The translations under genes were made by a program, and so were the position numbers. The notes under the pieces are model-generated. The model was not told where the DNA came from, ran no database searches, and was given only the letters and a program-made list of their open reading frames with translations. This document shows, piece after piece, positions 26,380 through 38,183 of a stretch of 64,000 nt of DNA. This stretch comes from Actinomycetospora cinnamomea (GTDB taxonomy: Bacteria; Actinomycetota; Actinomycetes; Mycobacteriales; Pseudonocardiaceae), in the NCBI RefSeq assembly GCF_003096675.1, contig NZ_QEKW01000013.1:97208-161207 (forward strand), written 5' to 3'. Within the stretch, counting starts at the first letter, position 1. Each line of letters starts with the position of its first letter.

Positions 26380-27870
26380 TCAGCGCCCGACCATGCTGGT
26401 GACGGCCTGCGCGGCGGGCTCGATGACGTCGAGCAGGGGCCGCGGGAGCACCCCGAACAGCAGCGCGAGGCCGAGCAGGGGCGCCACCGACCACACCTCG
26501 ACGCGCCGCAGGTCGCCGAAGCCCTCCGTGGTGGCCTCGGCCGGCCCGGTGAACACCGACTGCAGCGCCCGCAGGAACAGTGCCGCGGTGACGAGGATGC
26601 CGGGCAGCGCGAGCGCGGCGGCCGGCACGGCGGCGATCGTGCCCACGAACACCTGGAACTCGGCGACGAAGCCGACGAACCCGGGCAGGCCGAGCGAGGC
26701 GAACGCCGCGACGGCGAACAGGGTCGCGAACCGGGGCGCGGGCCGGGCGAGGCCGCCGAACGAGGCCATGTCGTAGGTGCCGGCGCGGTCGCGCAGCACC
26801 CCGACCAGCAGGAAGAGCGCCCCGGTGATGAGCCCGTGGGCGACCATCTGGGTCACCGCGCCGGTGACCGCCACCTGCCGGGTCGCGGCGTCGGCACCCG
26901 CGACGAGGCCGGCGGCGCCGACCCCGAGCACCACGTAGCCCATGTGGTTCACCGAGGTGTAGGCGATCATCCGCTTGAGGTCGGTCTGGCCGAGGGCCAC
27001 GAAGGCGCCGTACAGCACCGACACGACGCCCACGACGACGATCACCCAGGCCCACGCGCGCCACGCCGCGGGCAGCATCGGCATCGCGATGCGGACGAAC
27101 CCGTAGGTGCCCATCTTCAGCAGCACGCCGGCGAGGACCGCCGAACCCACGGCCGGGGCGTCCGTGTGGGCCGGCGGCAGCCACGTGTGGAACGGCACCG
27201 TCGGGGTCTTCACCGCCAGCCCGACGAGCACGGCGGCGAGGACCAGGCCCCCGCCCACGGGCGCGCCGGTCAGCGGCGGCGCCGCGGCCAGCGCGACCAT
27301 GTCGAACGTGTGCGGGCTCGCGGCGACGTAGAGCCCGATGAACCCCGCGAGCAGCGCCAGCGACCCCAGGAACGTGTAGAGGAAGAACTTCAGCGCCGAT
27401 CGGGCCGGGTCGCCGTGACCCCAGCCGCCGATCACGAAGTACATGGCGACGATCGACAGGTCGAAGAACAGGAAGAACAGGATGAGGTCGGCGGCGACGA
27501 ACAGCCCCAGGCAGGTGGTCTGGAGGAACAGGAACAGGGCCGCCTGCGCGCGCGGGCGGCGTTCCTCGCGCAGGGCGTAGACGGCGCAGGCCAGGAACAC
27601 GACCGCGGTGAGGGCGACCAGCGGCAGCGACAGGCCGTCGACGCCGACGTGGTAGCTCGAGTTCACCCCGGGGATCCAGGGCACCTGCTCGCTCCAGGCG
27701 AGGGCGCCCGGCGGCGGGGTGCGGTAGCCCGCCCACACGACGCCGACCAGGGCGAGGTCGACCGCGGCGACCGCGACCCACGCCCACCGGGCCACCGCGT
27801 CCGGCAGGCCGCGCGCCGCGGCGAGGACGACCGCGGCGGCCAGCGGGAGGAACACGACGATGCTGAGCAC
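26380..27870 (-). CDS. nuoM: NuoM-like proton-translocating subunit
   Basis: This 496-residue protein has the NuoM hallmarks VKTPTVPFHTWLPPAHTDAP and LKFFLYTFLGSLALL, as well as SVLYGAFVALGQTDLKRMIAY. The Lys and Glu residues used in proton transfer are present. The GTG start is 4 bases from the nuoL stop. About 14 membrane helices are expected. Confidence 0.92.
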   Translation of the reverse strand: MLSIVVFLPLAAAVVLAAARGLPDAVARWAWVAVAAVDLALVGVVWAGYRTPPPGALAWSEQVPWIPGVNSSYHVGVDGLSLPLVALTAVVFLACAVYALREERRPRAQAALFLFLQTTCLGLFVAADLILFFLFFDLSIVAMYFVIGGWGHGDPARSALKFFLYTFLGSLALLAGFIGLYVAASPHTFDMVALAAAPPLTGAPVGGGLVLAAVLVGLAVKTPTVPFHTWLPPAHTDAPAVGSAVLAGVLLKMGTYGFVRIAMPMLPAAWRAWAWVIVVVGVVSVLYGAFVALGQTDLKRMIAYTSVNHMGYVVLGVGAAGLVAGADAATRQVAVTGAVTQMVAHGLITGALFLLVGVLRDRAGTYDMASFGGLARPAPRFATLFAVAAFASLGLPGFVGFVAEFQVFVGTIAAVPAAALALPGILVTAALFLRALQSVFTGPAEATTEGFGDLRRVEVWSVAPLLGLALLFGVLPRPLLDVIEPAAQAVTSMVGR

Positions 27871-27873
27871 TCC

Positions 27874-29775
27874 TCACCTCACCAGGACCAGCAGGACGAC
27901 ACAGGCCGCGAGCACCGCCACGGCCCCGAGGTAGTAGTGGTGCAGCTCGCCGGTCTGCAGCCGCCGCACGTATCCGCCCAGCCGACGCACACCGCCGGCG
28001 AGCCGCTCGACCGCCGCGTCCACCCCGCCGACGTCGACGCGGGCCGCGCCGCGACCCACGGCGAGGGCGCCTCGGGCGACGCCGGTGACCGCGCGGTCGA
28101 GCACCCGGTCGTCGAGGCGGGCCAGCCACTGCGAGAGGGCGAGCGCCGGGCGGACCACCACGGCGTGCGTCGCCGCCTCCAGCCCCAGCCAGCTCGTCGC
28201 CCAGCGGGTCGCGGCGCGGGGTGGGGCGGGGTGGAACGGGGCAGGCCGGGCCCGCATCGCCCAGCGGACGAGGCCGAGCACGACGAGGGCCAGGACCGCG
28301 GAGCCGCCGAGCTCCCACGGCCCACCGGTCGGGGGCGGCGGTTGCCCCAGGGCGTGGGCCAGCAGCTCGACGACGGGCGGGAGCGCGAGCACGCCCAGGA
28401 CGGCCGCCCCGGCCGCGAGCACGACCAGCGGCGCCTGCTGCACGCGGTGCACGCGCCGCGTGCCCGCCTCCTCGGTGTCGAGCGGCTCCTCGGCCTCGGC
28501 CGACGACCGCCAGACGACGACGAGGATCTTCCCCGCGTACGCCGCCGCCAGGGCGGTCGCGGCGAGCCCGACGACGTAGAGCGCCGCGGAGTGCTCCAGC
28601 GCCACCACCAGCACCGCGTCCTTCGTCGCCCACAGCGACAGCGGCGCCACACCGGCCAGCGCGAGCGCGCCGACCGTGGCGGCGACCCCGACGACCGGCC
28701 AGCGCCGGGCCACGCCGGACAACGCCGGCAGCGCCTTGGTGCCCAGCGCGCCGAGCCAGGCCCCGGCCGCGAGGAACAGCAACGCCTTCGTCGCGGCGTG
28801 GGCCACGAGGTGTGCGGTGCCCCCCGTGAGCGCGGACACCCCGGCGGCGAGCACGACGAAGCCGAGCTGGGCCGACGTCGAGGCGGCGAGCAGCTGCTTG
28901 AGGTCGCGCTGGGCGAGGGCGACCGCCCCCAGCAGCAGCGCCGTGAGCGCACCGATCCACGCCGCTGCCGGCGCGGCCCAGCCGCTGGCCTCCAGCAGGG
29001 GCCCGACGCGCAGGAGCAGGTAGCCGCCCATCGCGACCATGGCCGCGGAGTGCAGCAGGGCGCTCACGGGGCTGGGGCCCTCCATGGCCCGCGACAGCCA
29101 GAACGAGAAGGGCAGCTGCGCGGCCTTGCCGAGCGCGGCCACGAGCACGCCGGCGGCGGCGACGTGCAGCCAGGCGCCGCTCGCCGCGGGGAGGCGGTCC
29201 AGCGCCATGCCGCTCGCGCCGGCGACGGCGGCGGCCGCGGCGGCGTAGAGACCGAGGTCGGCCGCGCGGGTGGTGAGGAAGGCCGTCGCTCCCCCCGCGA
29301 CCCGCTGCCGGTCCCGCCAGGAGAAGCCGATGAGCGCGTAGGAGGTCGCGCCCATGACCTCCCACCCGAGCAGGAGCGCCGGCAGCGTCGTCGCGCTCGC
29401 CGTCACGACGACCGCGGCGAGGAACAGCAGCATGAGCCCGTGGAAGCGCGCCCGCTCCGAGGCGATCGCGCCGGTGGAGAACACCAGCACCAGCAGGGTC
29501 ACCCCGACGACCAGGCAGACCGTGATCGCCGACAGCGTGTCCACGGCCAGCCCGAACGGCGCGCCGGCCACGAACGGCGCGGACACCGCCGGCCGCAGGA
29601 TCGCCACATCGACGGCGAGCACCGCCCCGATGGCCGTGGTCGCCACCGCCACCGGCGCCGCCCCCCGCTCGGCACCCCGGCCGCCGAGGCACAGCAGCGC
29701 CCCGACGGCCGCCGGCAGGGTCACCAGCAGCCACAGCGCCGTCGTCCCGGTCACGTCCCTCACCGCGTCGATCAT
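27874..29775 (-). CDS. nuoL: NuoL-like proton-translocating subunit
   Basis: The 633-residue protein matches NuoL: LLLGWEVMGATSYALIGFSW, GKAAQLPFSFWLSRAMEGPS and LLHSAAMVAMGGYLLLR are conserved. The C-terminal part (about 480-633) has the extra helices expected for the lateral helix and its anchor. It is normal length and follows nuoK by 18 bases. Confidence 0.92.
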   Translation of the reverse strand: MIDAVRDVTGTTALWLLVTLPAAVGALLCLGGRGAERGAAPVAVATTAIGAVLAVDVAILRPAVSAPFVAGAPFGLAVDTLSAITVCLVVGVTLLVLVFSTGAIASERARFHGLMLLFLAAVVVTASATTLPALLLGWEVMGATSYALIGFSWRDRQRVAGGATAFLTTRAADLGLYAAAAAAVAGASGMALDRLPAASGAWLHVAAAGVLVAALGKAAQLPFSFWLSRAMEGPSPVSALLHSAAMVAMGGYLLLRVGPLLEASGWAAPAAAWIGALTALLLGAVALAQRDLKQLLAASTSAQLGFVVLAAGVSALTGGTAHLVAHAATKALLFLAAGAWLGALGTKALPALSGVARRWPVVGVAATVGALALAGVAPLSLWATKDAVLVVALEHSAALYVVGLAATALAAAYAGKILVVVWRSSAEAEEPLDTEEAGTRRVHRVQQAPLVVLAAGAAVLGVLALPPVVELLAHALGQPPPPTGGPWELGGSAVLALVVLGLVRWAMRARPAPFHPAPPRAATRWATSWLGLEAATHAVVVRPALALSQWLARLDDRVLDRAVTGVARGALAVGRGAARVDVGGVDAAVERLAGGVRRLGGYVRRLQTGELHHYYLGAVAVLAACVVLLVLVR

Positions 29776-29793
29776 CGCGACATCACCTCGACA

Positions 29794-30096
29794 TCACCGG
29801 GAGAGGTCCGTGGCCATGTCGGTCATGTCGGCGCTGCGGGAGCGGTGCAGCAGCGTCGCGACGGCGAACCCCATGGCCATCTCGACCGTCATCGCGGCGA
29901 CCACGACCAGGATCAGCACCTGGCCCGTGGGGTCCGGGGCGAGGAACCACCACATCGCCGCGGCGGCGAGGACGACCCCGTTGAGCATCAGCTCCAGGCC
30001 CATCATCACCATGACGACGACCTGCTGGGAGAGGGCACCGTAGAGCCCGACGCCGAACAGCGCCGCGGCCACGACGAGCAGGGCCTGCAGGGTCAT
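29794..30096 (-). CDS. nuoK: NuoK-like subunit
   Basis: The 100-residue protein has three membrane helices with GLELMLNGVVLAA, carrying the conserved Glu of NuoK, and a second Glu in MTVEMAMGFAVATLL. Its ATG overlaps the nuoJ stop (ATGA). Confidence 0.9.
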   Translation of the reverse strand: MTLQALLVVAAALFGVGLYGALSQQVVVMVMMGLELMLNGVVLAAAAMWWFLAPDPTGQVLILVVVAAMTVEMAMGFAVATLLHRSRSADMTDMATDLSR

Positions 30097-30662
30097 CGGC
30101 CGACACCCCCGGGCTGCGGGTCGTCGGCCCGACCGCGATCCAGGTCGTCGCCGAGGCGGTCGTAACGGCCGCGGGGAGCGGCGATCGCGATCCCGGCGAC
30201 GATCGTCGCGACCATGACCGGGCTGACGGCCATCATCACGAGCATCTTCGAGCCCATGAGCGCCTCGCCGAGCGCGGCGGTGCCGTCGGGCGCGGGCACG
30301 CCTCGCCGGACCGGCCACGGCACGAGCAGCGCGCCCCCGCCGAGCAGCACGAAGCCGGCGACCGCGGCCACCACCGCCTTGCGGTTGTCGTGGACCATGC
30401 TCATCGGCATGAGCGCGGGGTTCATCCCCATGAACATGATCATGTAGACGGCCATGACGGCCATCTCCATGACCATCATGAGCACCACGACCATCCCGAC
30501 GTAGTCGAGGTCCACCAGCAGCAGCGCGAGCCCGACCGCGACGAACGACACCGCCAGCGCATAGGTCGCCCGCGCCATCGAGTCGAAGCGGAACACCCAG
30601 GCGCCCGCCACCACCGCGATCACCGCGAGCACCCAGAACACGACGTCCGCGAGCACGGTCAC
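30093..30662 (-). CDS. nuoJ: NuoJ-like subunit
   Basis: The 189-residue protein has about five membrane helices, with YALAVSFVAVGLALLLVDLD and the methionine-rich VGMVVVLMMVMEMAVMAVY typical of NuoJ. The GTG follows GGAGGGGAGC. The C-terminus is hydrophilic and Asp/Arg-rich. Confidence 0.85.
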   Translation of the reverse strand: MTVLADVVFWVLAVIAVVAGAWVFRFDSMARATYALAVSFVAVGLALLLVDLDYVGMVVVLMMVMEMAVMAVYMIMFMGMNPALMPMSMVHDNRKAVVAAVAGFVLLGGGALLVPWPVRRGVPAPDGTAALGEALMGSKMLVMMAVSPVMVATIVAGIAIAAPRGRYDRLGDDLDRGRADDPQPGGVGR

Positions 30663-30678
30663 CGCTCCCCTCCTCTCC

Positions 30679-31608
30679 TCACAGGACCACCACCAGGGCG
30701 ACCACGAGCACCTGCAACAGCACCGCGGGCAGCAGCACCATCCAGCCCAGCTCCAGGAACCGGTCCGGGCGCAGCGCCGGCAGCCGACGCCCCACCGCGA
30801 CGAGCGCCACCACGAGCACGAGCGCCTTCACCAGCACCCACAGCCAGCCCGGCAGCAGGGGCCCGGCCCCGCCACCCAGGAACAGCGGCACGGCGAACAC
30901 CGCGCCGGCGGCGAGCAGCGCGTACCGGCCGGCGAGCAGCAGCAGCCGGTCCGGCCCCGACACCTCGGCGAGCACCCCGCCGGCGATGTCGCCGCCCGTC
31001 GGGGGCGCCAGCGGCCCCCACACCGCGAACCCGAGCACGCCGAGGCAGTAGACGGCGAAGGCCACCGGCATCCAGACCGCGAACCACAGGCCCTGCTGGG
31101 CCGCCGCGACGTCGGCCACCCGCAGGCTCCCCGCCGCCAGCGCCGGCGCGGTCAGCGCGAACATCAGGGGCAGCTCGTAGGCCAGCGCCTGCGCGAGGAA
31201 CCGGTAGGCGCCGACCAGCGAGAACGCCGCGTTCGGCCCCCACCCGGCCAGCCAGACGAACGCCCAGACCGTCACGTCGACGGCGTTGAACCAGACCACG
31301 CCCACGGGCAGGTCGGCCGGCACCCACGAGCCCCAGGGCACGACGGCGACCATGAGCAGCGCGGCCACCAGCAGCCCGCCGCGCCCGACGCGCCACAACG
31401 GGGCGTCGGCGGCGGGCGTCACGCGCCGAGGCTGCCGCAGCAGCCGGGCGGTCTCGGCCAGGGGCGCGATCGCCCCCGTCCGGACGTCCACCCCGTCGCG
31501 CCGCGCCACCATGACCGCGTCGGCGCTCGCGGCCACGACCGCGACCAGCCCCAGCAGCAGCGCCGCCGGGACGGCCCACGCCGCGCCGACCGTCACGACC
31601 TCAGGCAT
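30679..31608 (-). CDS. nuoH: NuoH-like quinone-site subunit
   Basis: The 309-residue protein has about eight hydrophobic segments. It includes GAIAPLAETARLLRQ and WGPNAAFSLVGAYRFLAQALAYELPLM (partly quoted), the latter corresponding to the NuoH loop that normally reads GS(K/N)xxLLGALRAxAQxxSYE. The conserved loop Glu is present. Divergence from standard NuoH fits a complex without a normal peripheral arm. Its ATG overlaps the preceding gene by 8 bases. Confidence 0.85.
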   Translation of the reverse strand: MPEVVTVGAAWAVPAALLLGLVAVVAASADAVMVARRDGVDVRTGAIAPLAETARLLRQPRRVTPAADAPLWRVGRGGLLVAALLMVAVVPWGSWVPADLPVGVVWFNAVDVTVWAFVWLAGWGPNAAFSLVGAYRFLAQALAYELPLMFALTAPALAAGSLRVADVAAAQQGLWFAVWMPVAFAVYCLGVLGFAVWGPLAPPTGGDIAGGVLAEVSGPDRLLLLAGRYALLAAGAVFAVPLFLGGGAGPLLPGWLWVLVKALVLVVALVAVGRRLPALRPDRFLELGWMVLLPAVLLQVLVVALVVVL

Positions 31609-32719
31609 CGGCCCGCTCCTGTCGTGACGCCCCGAGCGTGTCGGGGTCGTGGCTCGCGACCACCAGCCGCACGGCGGCGAGCTCGAGGCCGTGCACCAGC
31701 GTCGGGAGCGCCTCGACCACCGCCGACCGGTCGCCCGCCGCGTCGCTCCGCCCGGCGAGTCCGTCGCGGGCCCGCTCGAGCATCGCGACCAGCCGGTCGT
31801 GCACGTCGCCGACCGCGTCGTCGGGCAGGCCGTGCGCCCGCGCCTGCGCCGGATCGAGACGGCCGAGGTCGCGCAGCGACCACCGCAGCACGCGGGACCG
31901 GGCGACCCGGGCGGCCAGCCGGTCGAGGTCCCGGCGGGCCTGGTCGTGGTGCCCGTCGAGGACGAGGTCGCGGACCCGGCGCACGCCCGCCGCCGCGTCG
32001 CCCCAGCCGGCGAGGTCGAGCGCGCGGGCGGCACCGTCGCAGGTCACCGCCGCGGTGGCGGACGGGGACGCGGCGGCGCCTCCGGCGAGCACGTCGACGT
32101 CCGCCTCGACGACCACGTCGCCCTGCAGCACGCAGCGCAGCACCAGGCCCGCCGGCCAGTGCTCGAGCACGGGCCCCAGCGGCACGTTCAGCACGTCCAT
32201 CTCGAGCCCGTCGCGGTCCGGGCCGCTGCCGGCCAGCGGGATCCCCTCGGGCGCCATCTCCGAGTCGCCGTCGTCCTCGTCGTCCCCGCCGTCTTCGCCG
32301 CCGTCTTCGCCGCCGTCGTCGCCGCCGTCGTCCCCGCCGTCGCCACCCTGGTCGGCCCGGTCGGCCCGGTCGGCGCGGGTGCGGTCGCGGGCGTCGTCGC
32401 GCTGGGCGCGCTCGTCGGCCAGCCGGGCCGCCGCCTCGTCCAGGGCCGTCGCGACCTCCTCGGGCGCGGTCGCGGCCACCCGGGCGCGGGGGCCGGGCAG
32501 CTGGTCGGTCACGCGGTCGACGACCTCGCCGAGATCGGCGCCGGGACTCCCGCACACGACGAGGACGTCGGCGCCGGCCGGCGACGACGCCGGCCGCCAC
32601 CCCCGGCGGGCCATCGCGCGCTCGGTCTCCACCCGGGTACGCCACCAGCCCGGCACCTCGACGAGCAGGGCGTGGGGACGGCGCAGCGCCAGGTGGACGA
32701 GCCGCTGCCTCAGGTCCAT
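31601..32719 (-). CDS. Cysteine-poor NuoB/NuoD-like relic protein with acidic linker
   Basis: The 372-residue protein lies between nuoA and nuoH, where peripheral-arm genes are expected. GADVLVVCGSPGADLGEVVD, followed by RVTDQLPGPRARVAAT, resembles the NuoB stretch AD(L/V)LIV-G-V...VYDQMPEPK-VI. The later VPLGPVLEHWPAGLVLRCVL and DLGRLDPAQARAHGLPDD recall NuoD. The four NuoB cluster cysteines are absent. A Gly/Asp/Glu repeat (about residues 125-155) joins the halves. It may be a structural cap between the membrane arm and an unknown partner. Family assignment is inference. Confidence 0.6.
   Translation of the reverse strand: MDLRQRLVHLALRRPHALLVEVPGWWRTRVETERAMARRGWRPASSPAGADVLVVCGSPGADLGEVVDRVTDQLPGPRARVAATAPEEVATALDEAAARLADERAQRDDARDRTRADRADRADQGGDGGDDGGDDGGEDGGEDGGDDEDDGDSEMAPEGIPLAGSGPDRDGLEMDVLNVPLGPVLEHWPAGLVLRCVLQGDVVVEADVDVLAGGAAASPSATAAVTCDGAARALDLAGWGDAAAGVRRVRDLVLDGHHDQARRDLDRLAARVARSRVLRWSLRDLGRLDPAQARAHGLPDDAVGDVHDRLVAMLERARDGLAGRSDAAGDRSAVVEALPTLVHGLELAAVRLVVASHDPDTLGASRQERADA
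32269..32350 (-). repeat. Tandem repeat encoding Gly-Gly-Asp-Asp linker
   Basis: Several 12-base units encode GGDDGGDDGG and GGEDGGEDGG in the linker of the NuoB/NuoD-like protein. The stretch carries strong negative charge and is likely disordered. Confidence 0.75.
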
Positions 32720-33060
32720 CGCAACGCCCCCTCGCGCCAGGCCCACACCACCGCGACGAACAGGACACCGAGGAACAGGAACATCTCGACGACGGCGGAG
32801 AGCCCGACCCGGGCGACCACGACCGCCCAGGGGTACATGAACAGCATCTCCACGTCGAAGGCGAGGAACAGCAGCGTCGCGGGATACCAGCGGGCGTGGA
32901 ACCGGGACAGCGCGTGCTCCGACGGCGGCCAGCCGGAGAGGAAGGGCGGCGACCGCAGGGGCTGCGCGGTGACCGTGACCAGCCGGTGCACCGCCCACAC
33001 GCTCCCGATCACCGCGAGGGCCACCAGCAGCAGCGACAACACTCCCAGGTACGGCGTCAC
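32710..33060 (-). CDS. nuoA: NuoA-like subunit
   Basis: The 116-residue protein has three membrane helices. RFHARWYPATLLFLAFDVEMLFMYPWA is the strongly conserved NuoA block containing the FDxE(M/A)xF(L/M)xPWA motif. The GTG follows GGAAGGAG. It is the first gene of the membrane-arm operon, so the promoter should lie in 33061-33154 or within the adjacent broken DUF3048 gene. Confidence 0.9.
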   Translation of the reverse strand: MTPYLGVLSLLLVALAVIGSVWAVHRLVTVTAQPLRSPPFLSGWPPSEHALSRFHARWYPATLLFLAFDVEMLFMYPWAVVVARVGLSAVVEMFLFLGVLFVAVVWAWREGALRWT

Positions 33061-33154
33061 GCCCGACTCCTTCCGATCGCCCGCGGACGCGGCGTCGAGT
33101 GCGTCGGGGCGGCGTGCGCGTCGTCCCCTCCGTCGAACGGGGGGCGCGCGGCTG

Positions 33155-34156
33155 ATGGGGTCAACCCGGGGCTGCCGGCGCAGTACCCGTGCGGGGTTGG
33201 GGACATTCCTCCTGGGGATCGTGAGCTGGTCCGGGTCCTCCGGATCCGCGTCCACGTCCGAGGGACCCTCGTGCCCGACATGGGACCCGGCGTCGCCGCC
33301 TCCCGGACGTCCCCGCTGACGGGCCTGTCGGGCGGGGTGCCCGGTGTACGCCGTCAAGATCGACAACACCGCACGGGGTCGACCTTGGGACGGTGTCGAG
33401 TTCGCCGACGTGGTCCACGTCGAGCCCGTGGAGGGCGGGCTCACCCGGCTGCTGGCGGTCTTCTCCTCCCGGCTCCCGGCCTCGGTCGGCCCGGTGCGCA
33501 GCGCCCGCGAGACCGACGTCGGCATCCTCGGCGCCTACGGGCTGCCCGCCCTGGTGTACTCCGGCGCCGCCCCGGAGCTCGTCCCCGTCGTGACCTCGGC
33601 GTCGCTGATCTCGACCGTGCCCCACGACGCCCCGGGCGCGTTCCGGCGCAGCACCGGGCGCCCCGTGCCCGAGAACCTCTACGTCGACCTGACGGCGGTG
33701 CGGGACGCGGTGCCCGTGCCCGAGCCCGCCCGCGACGTCGGCTTCCGCTTCGGTCCCCCGCCCGCGGGCGGCGAGGCGACGTCCGCGCGCACCGTGGGCT
33801 TCCCCGCCGCGCGGGTCGGCCTGACCTGGTCCCCCGACGACGCGGCCTGGACGATCGCCATGGACGGTGTCACGGCCGTCTACGGCCCCGACCGCCTCCC
33901 GGTCCGCGCCGAGACGGTCGTCGTCCAGCGGGTGTCCCTGCGGGACTCGTCGGTGCGCGACGCCGCCGGTGCCGTCTCCCCCGTCGCCGTGACCGTCGGC
34001 GAGGGCGACGCGGAGGTCCTGCGCGACGGACGCTCCCACCCCGCGCGGTGGTCCCGCAGGAGCGCCACCGACCCGACCCGCCTGACCTCCCCCGGCGGCG
34101 ACGAGCTCCCCCTCGCCGCAGGCCGCGTGTGGGTCGTCCTCGCGCCCGGGGACTGA
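33155..34156 (+). pseudogene. DUF3048 (YerB-like) protein gene with disrupted N-terminus
   Basis: From 33344 an intact frame encodes the DUF3048 core: YAVKIDN, ADVVHVEPVEGGLTRLLAVF and a later VGPVRSARETD. The family's preceding PLTGL motif is present at about 33313-33327 but in another frame. A signal-like N-terminus (from ATG 33155) is back in the first frame and is ended by a TGA at 33317. Two compensating single-base changes would restore a 333-codon gene of normal family length. Either the gene is decayed, or there are sequence errors, or a shorter protein starts at the GTG at 33344. DUF3048 proteins are usually exported, and the function is unknown. Confidence 0.65.
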
Positions 34157-34264
34157 GCACGGTGCCGCTCCGGACCCGCAGAGCGCGTGTGCGGGCGGCA
34201 CAGCGGGCATCCCCCTCGTCGTGGACGGGGCAGGGACCGGACGGGACGACCCGGCAGGCCGGCG

Positions 34265-34516
34265 ATGAAGGCGTGCGTCGTGCTGGGCCACGACTATCGC
34301 TTCACGGCGCAGGACGAGGTCATGGTCTGGTCCTGCGCCCGCGAGTGCGGCGCCGGAGGCTCGAAGCGGTACGCCACGGCCGCCGACGCCCGGCGGTACG
34401 CCGAGGCGTTCGACCGCAAGGACACCGAGGACCTCGGCCGCGGCGCTCCCCTGCTCGGCATGTGGCCGCTGCGGGTGTGGCGCGCCCTGACGCGGTCCGA
34501 CCGCTCCGGTTCCTGA
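34265..34516 (+). CDS. Small hypothetical protein (83 residues)
   Basis: The ATG at 34265 opens MKACVVLGHDYRFTAQDEVM, continuing with VWSCARECGAGGSKRYATAADARRYAEAF. The CxxxC arrangement and the GH-Y-F-x-W-x-C pattern resemble short actinobacterial proteins with a possible metal-binding knuckle. No function is known. A terminator overlaps its stop. The 108-base gap upstream shows no recognised motif. Confidence 0.55.
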   Translation: MKACVVLGHDYRFTAQDEVMVWSCARECGAGGSKRYATAADARRYAEAFDRKDTEDLGRGAPLLGMWPLRVWRALTRSDRSGS

Positions 34517-34527
34517 CCGGAGCGGTC
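34499..34527. terminator. Hairpin terminator between convergent genes
   Basis: GACCGCTCCGGT (34499-34510) and ACCGGAGCGGTC (34516-34527) are exact complements around TCCTG. The stem includes the stop of the small gene and lies 11 bases from the stop of the MFS gene. Confidence 0.75.
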
Positions 34528-34537
34528 GGGTCGCCTT

Positions 34538-37210
<2,673 letters not shown>

Positions 37211-37398
37211 CGGTGCCTCCACAGGGTGGGGGGAAGGAGAGGCGTGAGCGCTGTGCCGTGACGAGACCCGCGGGGTGGATGCTCGCGCGACGTCGTGGTC
37301 GCGCCGGCCGCGCTGGAGAGGAGCTACCCCCGCCCGGACGCCGACAGGGTCCGCTCGGACGGTCGGCAGCTGATCGTCAGCTCGTAGCTCTCACCGGC

Positions 37399-38040
37399 TC
37401 AGGCGTCGGAGGGCCTGCGGGCCTGGCGGTCGTCCGCGTGCCGCGGCGACGGGACGGTGGGCCGGCCGCCCCACCCGCTCTCGGGGGAGCCGCTCCGGGT
37501 CGCCGTGTCGGACCCGTTCGTCGACCGTGCCTGCGACTCCTCCTGCTGCGCCGCCGCGACGTCGCGGGTGCTGCGCACCGAGAACCGGCCGAAGGCGAGA
37601 CCGGCCAGCAACGTGACGACCGCACCCAGCCCACTCGCCATGCCGATCTGCTCCACGGCACTGATCCCCTCGCCGGCGAACCCGCCGACGGGAACGCCGG
37701 TCGGGGCCCAGGGCCACAGCGCAAAGCCGATCGCGAGCCAGAGACCCGCGGCCGCGGCGAGCGCCGCGGCGACGAGTCCGAGCAGGCGACGCCGGGTCAG
37801 CACCAGCACGATGCCGCCGAGCAGGAGCACGACACCGGGAACGATCTGGAGCCAGAGTGCGGCCCACGGCCTCGTCCACGGCCCTTCCGGGCTGAGGGCG
37901 TAGCCGAAGTAGGGTCCGATGAGCGGCACGAGGAGCGACCAGAGCCCCAGGACCGTGATCGCGGTGCCCGTCAGCGCTCCTCGGGTCCCGGCGGTCCGGA
38001 GCTTCCCGCCACGGGGTGACTCGTCGGTGTGCGTACTCAT
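37399..38040 (-). CDS. Membrane protein with four hydrophobic segments
   Basis: The ATG at 38038-38040 follows GGAGGAGGGC. The 213-residue product has helices at ALTGTAITVLGLWSLLVPLI, LWLQIVPGVVLLLGGIVLVL, LLGLVAAALAAAAGLWLAIG and GLGAVVTLLAGLAFG. A hydrophilic Ser/Arg-rich tail follows. No family is recognised. It is separated from the hydrolase operon by 143 bases and from the MFS gene by 188 bases, neither of which shows a clear motif. Confidence 0.65.
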   Translation of the reverse strand: MSTHTDESPRGGKLRTAGTRGALTGTAITVLGLWSLLVPLIGPYFGYALSPEGPWTRPWAALWLQIVPGVVLLLGGIVLVLTRRRLLGLVAAALAAAAGLWLAIGFALWPWAPTGVPVGGFAGEGISAVEQIGMASGLGAVVTLLAGLAFGRFSVRSTRDVAAAQQEESQARSTNGSDTATRSGSPESGWGGRPTVPSPRHADDRQARRPSDA

Positions 38041-38183
38041 CGAAGGCCCTCCTCCATCTCGACGGTGCCGAGTGGCGCCGCGGCACGCCGGTGGCGCTGC
38101 CCGGATGCGGCGTGCTCCACGGTTGCCCGTCGGCGACCCGGCGTGGAGGTGCGCGGGCTGACGATCCGCTGACGAGTCGTCCG

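Noticed and set aside
26836..30165. Long plus-strand frame opposite the nuo genes
   Set aside because: It is a GC-frame shadow of nuoJ, K, L and M, which are clearly coding on the minus strand.
33262..33275. Weak DosR-like match GGGACCCTCGTGCC near the nuo operon promoter region
   Set aside because: It lies about 200 bases from nuoA and inside the disrupted DUF3048 N-terminal region. The central bases do not fit well.
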